49,001 bases of DNA from Negativicutes bacterium (lineage in GTDB: Bacteria > Bacillota > Negativicutes > Anaeromusales > Anaeromusaceae): assembly GCA_009929485.1 (NCBI GenBank), contig SAAJ01000023.1, positions 1-49,001 of the forward strand. The letters run 5' to 3'. Position numbers and translations under genes: made by a program. Of this stretch, positions 34,902 through 42,018 are shown one piece after another; position 1 is the stretch's first letter; each line of letters opens with the position of its first letter. The notes under the pieces were generated by a model that was not told the DNA's origin, searched no databases, and saw only the letters and a list, made by a program, of their open reading frames with translations.

Positions 34902-35043
34902 GATGCACCTTAAGCGTTATCCAGAAGGAGCGTGTTAATTTTGGAATCCGTCTTTTTTATAAAACAATACCTAGTGAGGGAAGGAGTTTTATGAAGCCAA
35001 ACCGAAAGTGATAAAGTAAACTTGTACGGAAGAGGAGGCAGAC

Positions 35044-35436
35044 ATGAACGAGAAAACAGGGGCGCGAAGAGTGTTTTTACAGATCTTTATGGCCTTGGGA
35101 AGTCCGCTATTTTTATTGGCCATTGTGGCCTTGTTCTTTTTTGCTTTTGGCGCGGGCTATCTAGTAGCATGGGTATTGAAGCCGCTAGGATTTTGGCCGT
35201 TTGTCGGTTATTTGGATTTTTTGATCAAAGAAGTGGTAGGGTGCTTTGTGCTTAGCTTTTTAGCGATTGCCTTGGCGAGGCGCAGAGGAAGCGTTGAAAA
35301 TACCGGAACCGTAGGTTTCGGTATTTTTTTGTCTCTTTTTGTATTAATATTGTTTTTAAGTATACATGAAAGCGTAGATTTCGAGTGGCAGGATTTTGAC
35401 AGTGTAACGGGAATAAATATAAAGCTTTATGCATAA
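35044..35436 (+). CDS. Small membrane protein of unknown function
   Basis: 130 residues. Helices at about 10-45, 60-80 and 92-108, separated by short basic loops, with an acidic end (HESVDFEWQDFDSV). GAGGAGG precedes ATG 35044. A perfect terminator-like hairpin with a T-run sits inside the frame at 35297-35330, around residues 85-96, which is odd for a coding region. It is followed after 44 bases by the DASS transporter gene. Not recognised. Confidence 0.65.
   Translation: MNEKTGARRVFLQIFMALGSPLFLLAIVALFFFAFGAGYLVAWVLKPLGFWPFVGYLDFLIKEVVGCFVLSFLAIALARRRGSVENTGTVGFGIFLSLFVLILFLSIHESVDFEWQDFDSVTGINIKLYA
35297..35330 (+). terminator. Terminator-like hairpin inside the small membrane protein gene
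   Basis: AAATACCGGAACC-GTA-GGTTTCGGTATT followed by T5-T7. It may attenuate transcription into the distal part and the DASS gene, or mark an older gene end. Confidence 0.5.
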
Positions 35437-35480
35437 CGAATATATACTTAGAGAGAAATAGGTCGGGGGAGGAAGTCATC

Positions 35481-37037
35481 GTGCAGGAAAAAGTGTTACA
35501 TAGTGACGAATTGGGGGATAAAATTCGTGAAGCAGAGGCCTGTTTTGACCGTCGCAGGAAAAACCTGGGCCTTTTTTTAGGGCCGGCGTTGGGGCTCTTA
35601 GTTTACGCTTTGCCTTTAAGCGGTCTGCCGGCGGAAGCGCATCGGCTGCTGGCGATTATTGCCTTTATTGCTACTTGGTGGATTACTGAGCCGGTTCCCA
35701 TACCTGTAAGCGCTCTTTTAGGGCCGGTATTGGCCATTTTGTTTGGCGTTATCTCTCCGGCGAAGGCGTTCGCGCCTTTTGCCAATCCTTTGATTTTTTT
35801 GTTTATGGGGAGTTTTATGCTGGCCACAGCCATGATGAGCCACGGCCTGGATAAGCGTTTTGCCTATGCCATTTTGTCTATGAAATGGGTTGGCTCCAGC
35901 CCAACGCGCATTTTGCTCGCCCTGGGACTTGTAACTACGTTATGCTCCGGCTGGGTGAGCAATACGGCCACCGCGGCGATGATGATGCCCATTGCGATGG
36001 GGCTGCTGTTGGCGATTAAAGACATGCATGCAGCGGCTGGCAAGGGCGATCTGGATTTGCATCAATACAAATTTGCTACCGGTCTGATGCTGATGGCTGG
36101 CTACGCTTCCTCCGTGGGCGGGGTACTGACGCCGGTAGGAACGCCTCCGAATCTGATTATGATTGGACTTTTAGAGCAACTGGGCGCGGTAAAGGTGTCT
36201 TTTTTCGAATGGATGATTTGGGGCAGCGTGGCGATGGTTGCTTATTTTGTGATTATGTTCGTGGTAATTAAGAAGATGTTTCCTGCCGATGTTGACTACA
36301 TTGAAGGCGCCGAAGAGATGATCCGTGAACAGCGTTCCAAACTGGGGCCTTGGAGAGCGGGAGAAATCAACTCGGTTATTGCCTTTGCCGTAGCGGTGAC
36401 CTTGTGGGTGCTTCCGGGATTTATGGCGATGGCCCTGGGGGCGGATCATCCGTTGCTGAAAGCCTATAATTCCTATTTGTCCGAGGCCGTCGTAGCCATG
36501 CTGGCCGGGCTATTGCTGTTTTTGCTGCCTACGGACTGGAGCAAACGAGAGTTTACTCTCAGCTGGCCGGACGCGGTCAAGGGCATCGACTGGGGAACGC
36601 TGGTGCTCTTTGGCGGCGGCTTATCGTTAGGGAGCATGATGTATGTGACAGGTCTTTCTAAGTGGATTGGCGTGCTCATTGTAGATGCTACCGGGGCTCA
36701 TTCGCAGCTGGCGCTAGTGACGACTTTCGCAGTTTTCTCTTTGCTCATGTCGGAGCTGACGTCTCATACGGCGGCTACCAATATGGTAGGACCCTTGGGG
36801 ATTACGGTCGCCATGTCGGCAGGCCTTAGTCCGGTGCCGGTAGCGGTGGCTATTGCGCTGGCGTCTTCCCTGGGCTTTATGCTGCCGGTTTCTACGCCTC
36901 CTAATGCCATTGTCTATGCCAGTGGCTATATTCCCATTACCAAAATGATTAAAGCCGGTTTTATCTTAGATGTTATCGGCATTTTTTTCATTACCATCCC
37001 CATTGTGCTGTACTTAGTAACGTGGGTAGGCTACTAA
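35481..37037 (+). CDS. DASS family (SLC13/CitT) anion:Na+ symporter or exchanger
   Basis: 518 residues with about 12 helices and two inverted halves. The N-terminal half has PLIFLFMGSFMLATAMMSHG and the substrate loop VSNTATAAMMMPIAMG. The second half has ELTSHTAATNMVGPLG and the PVSTPPNAIVYASG end. These are the SNT-type motifs of dicarboxylate/tricarboxylate carriers; the particular acid or sulfate substrate is not decided. The start is GTG 35481 with GGGGGAGG. It may share a transcript with the small membrane gene. A hairpin terminator ends it. Confidence 0.9.
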   Translation: MQEKVLHSDELGDKIREAEACFDRRRKNLGLFLGPALGLLVYALPLSGLPAEAHRLLAIIAFIATWWITEPVPIPVSALLGPVLAILFGVISPAKAFAPFANPLIFLFMGSFMLATAMMSHGLDKRFAYAILSMKWVGSSPTRILLALGLVTTLCSGWVSNTATAAMMMPIAMGLLLAIKDMHAAAGKGDLDLHQYKFATGLMLMAGYASSVGGVLTPVGTPPNLIMIGLLEQLGAVKVSFFEWMIWGSVAMVAYFVIMFVVIKKMFPADVDYIEGAEEMIREQRSKLGPWRAGEINSVIAFAVAVTLWVLPGFMAMALGADHPLLKAYNSYLSEAVVAMLAGLLLFLLPTDWSKREFTLSWPDAVKGIDWGTLVLFGGGLSLGSMMYVTGLSKWIGVLIVDATGAHSQLALVTTFAVFSLLMSELTSHTAATNMVGPLGITVAMSAGLSPVPVAVAIALASSLGFMLPVSTPPNAIVYASGYIPITKMIKAGFILDVIGIFFITIPIVLYLVTWVGY

Positions 37038-37041
37038 AAAG

Positions 37042-37080
37042 AAAACAGCGGGGTGACCAGTGCGGTCATCTCGCTGTTTT
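37042..37080 (+). terminator. Terminator after the DASS transporter
   Basis: AAAACAGCGGGGTGACC / GGTCATCTCGCTGTTTT, with a short T-run. Confidence 0.75.
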
Positions 37081-37113
37081 ACTAGCTATGCCAGAATTTA
37101 AATATAAGCCCCA

Positions 37114-37147
37114 AAAACAAAAAAACGGCTATCATTTCGATAGCCGT
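37114..37147 (-). terminator. Terminator downstream of the (former) tRNA-Ser
   Basis: On the minus strand ACGGCTATC-GAAAT-GATAGCCGT is followed by TTTTTTTGTTTTTGG, placed 12 bases past the tRNA 3' end. Confidence 0.85.
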
Positions 37148-37158
37148 GATTGCTTGCG

Positions 37159-37220
37159 TGGCGGAGTGGGTGGGATTTGAACCCACGCATGGGTTACCCC
37201 GTCTAACGATTTAGCAAATC
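37159..37220 (-). other. 3' part of tRNA-Ser(GCT): probable attachment site
   Basis: Read on the minus strand: from GATTTGCTAAATCG (anticodon loop with GCT), through the serine-type long variable arm GACGGGGTAACCCATG, the T-arm GTGGGTTCAAATCCCAC, to the acceptor CACTCCG and CCA at 37159. Nothing resembling the 5' half (a GGAGTGG acceptor and D-arm) lies to the right. The match stops at the anticodon stem, as at a crossover point of tyrosine integrases that target tRNA 3' ends. Confidence 0.8.
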
Positions 37221-37429
37221 TATATATGGATTTGGCTGCTGTTGGCAGCGATGAGAGAAACCTAAGAACCATGCGGTTCTGGACGGTTTCTCTTTGTTTT
37301 TGTTAAGTTCTGTTTGGGGCCTTTGGGAAACAAACAAACCCCATTTTTTTCCCCAGTTTCCCCAATTTGCGTTGAGCTCGAAGAAAATTGCTTTGTAACA
37401 ATTGATTCGACGCAGTTACGAAAATGGCC

Positions 37430-37564
37430 TGCTATCAAAATGCCATCAAATAAAAAATGTCGTGGATGGATAGCGGAAAAGCTAGTGAAATCAAGGGGGA
37501 TGGCAGTTGAGTGAAACTTCAAGAAGGTGAAATAAGGGCGTGCTATCAAATGGCCGTCAAATAA
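37430..37564 (+). repeat. Pair of 24-bp direct repeats near the attachment site
   Basis: TGCTATCAAAATGCC-ATCAAATAA (37430-37453) and TGCTATCAAATGGCC-GTCAAATAA (37541-37564), 111 bases apart, differ at three to four positions. They may be arm-type integrase or accessory sites. The rest of 37221-37593 is without a recognisable gene. Confidence 0.55.
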
Positions 37565-37593
37565 GCGCAATGAAAATCTAAGGAGGATTCTTT

Positions 37594-38052
37594 ATGAGCT
37601 TTTACATTTCTATATCCATGATCGAGGCAAGCCTCTGGGGCTTCAACCGAGATGAATATTACCACAAAGGGAAGAACAGCGGCCCAGGATACCGCTATTG
37701 GAACAAAGAACATACAAAGCTGGAATGGGTGCCGCAGGAAGACTTTGAAAAGGAGTACTCCGTCAAGCTAGAAAGCAATCAAACCATTACGGACAGCGAT
37801 GTAGCCAATTTCATTGCTGCTACACAATGCTGGAAAGTCAATGCAAAGACGCTGGTTGTCGAAGCGGAACTGATTAACGGCACCTTACTTTCTGAGACAT
37901 ATTCTTGTCCGAGCTCGAGCGACTTGGATGAGGAAGAAGCAAAAAGGATTTGCATGCGGCAAATCTATGAGAAGATAAAATTTCTGCTGTCCTTTTTGCT
38001 GCAATGTGCAAAGCTAGAACAGCGATTTAGGGGAGAGAACGAGAAGGAGTGA
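37594..38052 (+). CDS. Phage Gp49-like protein with extra N-terminal region
   Basis: 152 residues. The C-terminal two thirds (ITDSDVANFIAATQCWKV, VEAELINGTLLSETYSC, DEEEAKRICMRQIYEKI) resembles phage Gp49/Gp66-type proteins, small proteins of unknown function found in phage and prophage. The N-terminal 50 residues (WGFNRDEYYHKGKNSGPGYR) are Tyr- and Trp-rich and not familiar. AAGGAGG precedes ATG 37594. It is the first gene inside the putative island and ends 7 bases before the NYN gene. Confidence 0.6.
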   Translation: MSFYISISMIEASLWGFNRDEYYHKGKNSGPGYRYWNKEHTKLEWVPQEDFEKEYSVKLESNQTITDSDVANFIAATQCWKVNAKTLVVEAELINGTLLSETYSCPSSSDLDEEEAKRICMRQIYEKIKFLLSFLLQCAKLEQRFRGENEKE

Positions 38053-38059
38053 CATTAAT

Positions 38060-38722
38060 ATGGAATGCCAACCCCAAAGCAAGCTAGCGCTTTTCATTGA
38101 CGCAGAGAACACCAAGCCGGATTTTGAGCAGTTGCTTTCTTTTTGCAGCTCCTATGGCGAAATATGCATAGCCCGCATATACGGCCATCGGGATTTGCTC
38201 AGGCATCCCCGTTGGCAGAGAGAATGTAGTCAGTTCCAGCTTGAGCTCGTTTTTGCCGAGAAAGGACGAAAAAACAGCGCCGACATGCTTTTGGCAGTAG
38301 ACGCTGTGGAAGTTCTGTATCTTAAGCCTGAAATCACCACGTTCATCATTGCCTCCATGGACTATGATTTTTTGCCGCTTGTCCATCGGCTGCGTAAGCA
38401 TCAAAAGACAACCATAGGCATTGCGACGCGCTATCCGCCGGCATTGTTGCGGGGCGCATTTCATGAATACCATACCTTGCTGCGCCCGGAGTGGGACGTT
38501 TTTGAATTTTGCGCTCAGCAATTCTACTTGACTTATTTGGATTGCCAAGTGCATAAGGGCTGGGCCTTGGCTGATGAAGTGCTGTTTGCTTTGTCGGAGC
38601 CAATGCCTTTTTTACAGAGGTTGCACCAAATCGGCTTTGATAGCTTTTTCTCATTCCTGAAGCACTGCCGCTTCTTTTCCATCTGGAAGGGCAGAGTACC
38701 GTATAAAAAAGGACGGTTTTAA
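38060..38722 (+). CDS. NYN (PIN-like) ribonuclease domain protein
   Basis: 220 residues in the conventional frame. The NYN fold is clear: strand plus D14 in LALFIDAEN, D75 and D81 in SADMLLAVDAVEVL, and D101/D103 in IASMDYDFLPLVHRL, the acidic metal cluster of PIN-like nucleases (LabA/DUF88 group). A helical region (about 170-215, FLQRLHQIGFDSFFSFLKH) follows, perhaps LOTUS-like. The frame stops at 38720-38722 right after an A6 run, while the -1 frame continues openly for 75 residues (see next entry). AAGGAG is about 10 bases upstream. A phage defence or RNA-processing role is only a guess. Confidence 0.8.
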   Translation: MECQPQSKLALFIDAENTKPDFEQLLSFCSSYGEICIARIYGHRDLLRHPRWQRECSQFQLELVFAEKGRKNSADMLLAVDAVEVLYLKPEITTFIIASMDYDFLPLVHRLRKHQKTTIGIATRYPPALLRGAFHEYHTLLRPEWDVFEFCAQQFYLTYLDCQVHKGWALADEVLFALSEPMPFLQRLHQIGFDSFFSFLKHCRFFSIWKGRVPYKKGRF

Positions 38723-38987
38723 CATGCTGGATACGTAACCCTCGCGAGCTCGCCGAAGAAGCATTGGCTGAAAGCGATAAGAGTTGGCTGCGAAGATATG
38801 CACAGGCCTTCTTTGGACAAAGGCCATGCTCTGTCGGGTTTGGCGTTCCAACCTTGCTTCGCCATTTTGCGAATTCAGGGGAGGCTGTTTTGGGAAAGAT
38901 TTCTCTTGTGGAAATTAGGGGAGAGCTTAACTCTTAAAATTTGAATTACCAAATGAATTACCAAAGAACTAACAATGAATTAACAAA
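38704..38987 (+). repeat. Long direct repeat, copy 1 (about 282 bp)
   Basis: It covers the NYN 3' end, its -1 extension and the AT-rich tail AATGAATTACCAAAGAACTA. It is roughly 85% identical by eye to 39238-39520, offset about 535 bases with small indels. Confidence 0.85.
38710..38937 (+). CDS. Out-of-frame C-terminal extension of the NYN protein
   Basis: From AGG 38710 the -1 frame reads RTVLTCWIRNPRELAEEALA, then SDKSWLRRYAQAFFGQ, VGFGVPTLLRHFANSG and ISLVEIRGELNS, ending at TAA 38935-38937. It has a protein-like composition but no start codon, so it needs a frameshift at A6 (38705-38710) or it is a broken continuation of the upstream gene. A diverged second copy of the same segment lies at about 39245-39327, where it is cut by TGA. 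Together with the NYN frame it would give a protein of about 292 residues. Confidence 0.55.
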   Translation, partial: RTVLTCWIRNPRELAEEALAESDKSWLRRYAQAFFGQRPCSVGFGVPTLLRHFANSGEAVLGKISLVEIRGELNS

Positions 38988-39023
38988 GGCGTCTTCTTTA
39001 TGTGAAAGCCTTGCTTCGTTGGA

Positions 39024-39236
39024 GTGGGGCTTGCTCCGAGAAAGGAAAGTAACTCTGAAGATAACGGCAGCAACTCCAAAGATAACGGTAGTAACTCCGA
39101 AGATAACGGCAGTAACTCCGAAGATAACGAAGGCAGCTCCGAAGATAACGGGGAAATATCTGCGGCTGTGCCTAAGGCTTCAGATGCTGCAGCAGAAGCT
39201 GGTGGCTGGTTTAGCATCAGGGCACCGAATTCATAA
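39024..39236 (+). CDS. Possible low-complexity SNSEDNG-repeat ORF
   Basis: 70 residues: MGLAPRKES, about four SNSEDNG-like units, then a tail rich in Ala (ISAAVPKASDAAAEAGGWF). It has no clear ribosome-binding site. It could be a linker within the ancestral duplicated gene rather than a gene of its own, as it has no recognised domain. Confidence 0.25.
   Translation: MGLAPRKESNSEDNGSNSKDNGSNSEDNGSNSEDNEGSSEDNGEISAAVPKASDAAAEAGGWFSIRAPNS
39053..39158 (+). repeat. Tandem array of five 21-bp units
   Basis: The consensus unit is AACTCCGAAGATAACGGCAG plus T. The third and fourth units are nearly identical and the outer ones diverged. 21 bases keep frame: one reading gives S-N-S-E-D-N-G repeats (frame 39024-39236), another T-P-K-I-T-A-V. 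It lies exactly between the two long direct repeats. Confidence 0.85.
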
Positions 39237-39237
39237 T

Positions 39238-39520
39238 GAAAAAAGAACGGTCATACCATGCTGGCTACGAAATCCCCGCGAGCTCACCGAAGAGCCATTG
39301 GCTGAAAGCGATAAGCGTTGGCTGTGAAAATATGCGCAGGCCTTCTTTGCGCAAAGACCTTGCTCTGTCGGATTCGGCGTTCCGACGTTGCTGCGCCATT
39401 TCACGAATTCAGGGGGGATGTTTTGGAAAAGATTTCTCTTGGGGGAATTAGGGGAGAGCTTGACTCTTGAAATTTGAATTACCAAATGAATTACCAAAGA
39501 ACTAACAATGAATTAACAAA
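39238..39520 (+). repeat. Long direct repeat, copy 2 (degenerate)
   Basis: This copy repeats the extension sequence (RTVIPCWLRNPRELTEEPLA, SDKRWL, then TGA at 39325) and later KYAQAFFAQRPCSVGFGV past the stop, with a further phase change near 39414. It ends in the same AT-rich tail. Confidence 0.85.
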
Positions 39521-39540
39521 TAGGTTTAGTTTGTTAGTTC
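39499..39540 (-). terminator. Hairpin at the 3' end of the AlbA_2 gene
   Basis: GAACTAACAA (39499-39508) pairs with TTGTTAGTTC (39531-39540), overlapping the AlbA_2 stop codon. AT-rich and without a clear T-run, so only a weak terminator candidate. Confidence 0.4.
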
Positions 39541-41241
39541 ATTCACCAACACATAATGAGCACGTTGGCCTTTGCCAACAAGCATGATTTTATTTCCCTT
39601 TCGCATTTTGTCTAACAAATAGGATGCATTTCGTGGTTGTATACCACAAAGCTCACTAGCCAAGGCTCTGCTGATTTTTCCATGAGCTTCTATATATTCG
39701 AGAATCATGGACTGCTGGCGGATTTCATCAAACCCGTGTGTCCGAACAAAACCGGAGGGATTGCCGGTAGCGGCGAAAGTCTGTGCCGATAAGTGGTACT
39801 CGCGTCGCTGCCTTTCTCCCTTTGCCGCTAGTAAGCCACGCTCTACAAGTCGTTCCAGCAATGCTTTGGCGACTACTCGGCTCTTTTGTATTAAAATGGA
39901 AATTGCATTTGCATCTGTGAGACGTGTGATAAACAAGTGATTTAAGGCAATCAATTCATCTAGTGGCAGTTCCTGGCCCAATTCCTTTTCCTGCTCATAG
40001 ATGAATTTGATGAAGTCTTGTGAAGCTTCTCCGCCTTTCAGAGTAACTCTTACGCCATACATATCCGTTCGGGAATAATCCGGTGCGGGCCGGCCATATC
40101 GAAGCTGACCACGATATATTTTATCAACCCCTCTTCCGGAGCGTTCCACCAAACCGGACCGTTTAAACACATCTGCTAAAGCATGATTGCGCGGTGCAGG
40201 CTCATGCGTTAATATATTTTCCAGCGTGACACCAGAAATCAATCCACCGGGGCTGGCGATGGTTATACTGTCGCGCTTAATTTGAACAAATACACTGCCC
40301 ATGCGCGAATAGTCCCTATGCAGGACTGCATTATTAAGAGCTTCCCGAAAACCCAGTGAATCAAATCGCGGGATAGGCAATCGGAAAAGTCCCATCACAA
40401 TTTCTTTTTCTCTATTTTGGGCCTTGAACCGAAGTTCCACTTCTTCAAGGGATTGCAATAGGGGGCCTTTGAAAGACTCGTTAACGAGCACATCATCATT
40501 ATCGTCCAGAATTTGAAATAGCAATTCATGAGTGGGCAAATACTTGCGAATAACTTCAGCGCTTCCGGCCATAAGAAGCCCTGCTACAGTCGGGACAAGT
40601 TCAGTTCCGACTGTTACCACTAGCCCTAATGCTTGTGCAATTTCTCCATCTGACATTGGTAACAGATTACGATCACTTTCCGGTCGTCGCTGAATTGTTT
40701 GCCGTAACCGCGCAAACTCAAGCATATCAAAATCGCTAAAGCTCGTTCCTTTAATGACTTGAGCCGAATAATCGAAATGACCCAGACTTGTCAAATGGCT
40801 TGCTAGCTCATAAGGATAAATAGGCCTAGTTTCAGGTCCGTGTACGCCTATATGGCGCTGCAGCATTCTCCCGTTGGCGGTTGAACAAAGCGTAGGCTGT
40901 TTATCGACGCGAATAACAATAATGTCTTTGCCGGTTATGGCGATTACTGTCACATCTGCTAAAACTGGCGGAACGGTATTGTTAAAAACAAAGCTTCTTA
41001 ACATATCATGGTTTATGGGGCGAGCTCGTTTAGGGTGGATTCCTGTAATGGTTTTATCATCCTCAACCCCGAGTAAGAGAAACCCTCCTTGTGTGTTGGC
41101 CAATGCCACAACTTCTTCGAAAATGGTTGTGTCATCCAAACATTTTTTTCCGTCCGTTCCAGAACGATCAGATTTGAATTCGGTCGATAAAGACTCACCT
41201 GATGCAATAATAGCGCGGATAGTTTCTTCGTTCAATTTCAT
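39526..41241 (-). CDS. AlbA_2/Schlafen-like ATP-binding protein (AAA_4 group)
   Basis: About 571 residues. The N-terminal AlbA_2 domain has ESLSTEFKSDRSG, ALANTQGGFLLLGVEDD and ITGIHPKRA. A central HATPase_c_4-like region has FREALNNAVLHRDYSRMGS, IASPGGLISGV, and LVERSGRGVDKIY. The C-terminus holds winged-helix segments (HGKISRALASELCGIQPRNA). Such proteins are transcription regulators or nucleic-acid-acting factors often found in mobile islands and defence loci. The start could be ATG 41241 (GGGGTGA just upstream), ATG 41247 or GTG 41250. It is the distal gene on the hsd strand, 63 bases after the metalloprotease. Confidence 0.8.
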   Translation of the reverse strand: MKLNEETIRAIIASGESLSTEFKSDRSGTDGKKCLDDTTIFEEVVALANTQGGFLLLGVEDDKTITGIHPKRARPINHDMLRSFVFNNTVPPVLADVTVIAITGKDIIVIRVDKQPTLCSTANGRMLQRHIGVHGPETRPIYPYELASHLTSLGHFDYSAQVIKGTSFSDFDMLEFARLRQTIQRRPESDRNLLPMSDGEIAQALGLVVTVGTELVPTVAGLLMAGSAEVIRKYLPTHELLFQILDDNDDVLVNESFKGPLLQSLEEVELRFKAQNREKEIVMGLFRLPIPRFDSLGFREALNNAVLHRDYSRMGSVFVQIKRDSITIASPGGLISGVTLENILTHEPAPRNHALADVFKRSGLVERSGRGVDKIYRGQLRYGRPAPDYSRTDMYGVRVTLKGGEASQDFIKFIYEQEKELGQELPLDELIALNHLFITRLTDANAISILIQKSRVVAKALLERLVERGLLAAKGERQRREYHLSAQTFAATGNPSGFVRTHGFDEIRQQSMILEYIEAHGKISRALASELCGIQPRNASYLLDKMRKGNKIMLVGKGQRAHYVLVNELTN

Positions 41242-41303
41242 TCGCATCACCCCATTTCAAGCTGTGACAGCTATGCAGAATTGATTTTGATAAAGCATCC
41301 TAG

Positions 41304-42017
41304 TCAATAATCCCACACTTCATCCTTCATCGGCAGGCGGCTTAGCAAATCCTGATAATACCGCCATTGCGGCAGATGCTCGCTCATCAGCGCCACAAAA
41401 CGGTCATTATGCTTGCGTTCCAGCATATGAAGCAGCTCATGCACCACAATATACTCCAAGCATCCTGGAGGCTTCTTGGCCAGCTCAAGGTTTAGCAAGA
41501 TGCGCCCAGTAACGGGATTGCAAGTTCCCCAATTGGTTTTCATCCTTCTAACGCCATGCGCGGTAATTTTTACGCTGAGGAGCTGCTCCCACTTGCTGAT
41601 TAGCGCTGGGAGCTCGTGCTTGAGCTGGGCGCGATACCATTCGCTTAGAATTTTTTTGCGCTTGTCGCTATCCGCTCCGGGGCGTACATGCAAATCCAAG
41701 GTATCGTGCCTCAGCACTACCTTAGGCGGCGCCTTCGTTTCCAATACTCTCAGCAAATAACGTTTGCCGCGGTAGTAATGACTTTCGCGGTCAATATACT
41801 CTCTGGGTGCTTCTCGCTCTTGGCTGCTGAACTTTGCTTGCTGCTTTTTGATCCAAGAAAGCTTTGATAAGGCATATACGCGGATCGTGTCGAGCTCCAT
41901 CCTATTTGGTGCAGAAATTTTCACGCGCCCCTCAGGCGGATATACGCTCAAATGGATATTTTTGATGTCTTTGCGTATGACATCGATGGCAATACTGCCA
42001 ATCTGCACCTGTTCCAT
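41304..42017 (-). CDS. YgjP-like (SprT/DUF45) zinc metallopeptidase
   Basis: 237 residues. The zinc motif HELLH in VVHELLHMLERKHNDRF and the third ligand-like region, plus the upstream VRRMKTNWGTCNPVTGRILL, define the YgjP/DUF45 family. Proteolysis has not been shown for most members. The start ATG 42017 lies 1 base after the hsdR stop, using AAGGTGAG within hsdR, so translation is coupled. The family is often next to type I restriction genes; a role in controlling restriction subunits is an inference. Confidence 0.88.
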   Translation of the reverse strand: MEQVQIGSIAIDVIRKDIKNIHLSVYPPEGRVKISAPNRMELDTIRVYALSKLSWIKKQQAKFSSQEREAPREYIDRESHYYRGKRYLLRVLETKAPPKVVLRHDTLDLHVRPGADSDKRKKILSEWYRAQLKHELPALISKWEQLLSVKITAHGVRRMKTNWGTCNPVTGRILLNLELAKKPPGCLEYIVVHELLHMLERKHNDRFVALMSEHLPQWRYYQDLLSRLPMKDEVWDY

Positions 42018-42018
42018 C

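Noticed and set aside
37262-37570. A 102-codon minus-strand frame next to the tRNA-Ser fragment
   Set aside because: No ribosome-binding site or domain, and it spans the direct-repeat region; more likely non-coding.
39053-39158. CRISPR-like array
   Set aside because: The 21-bp units are directly adjacent with no spacers, keep a coding phase and have no cas genes nearby.
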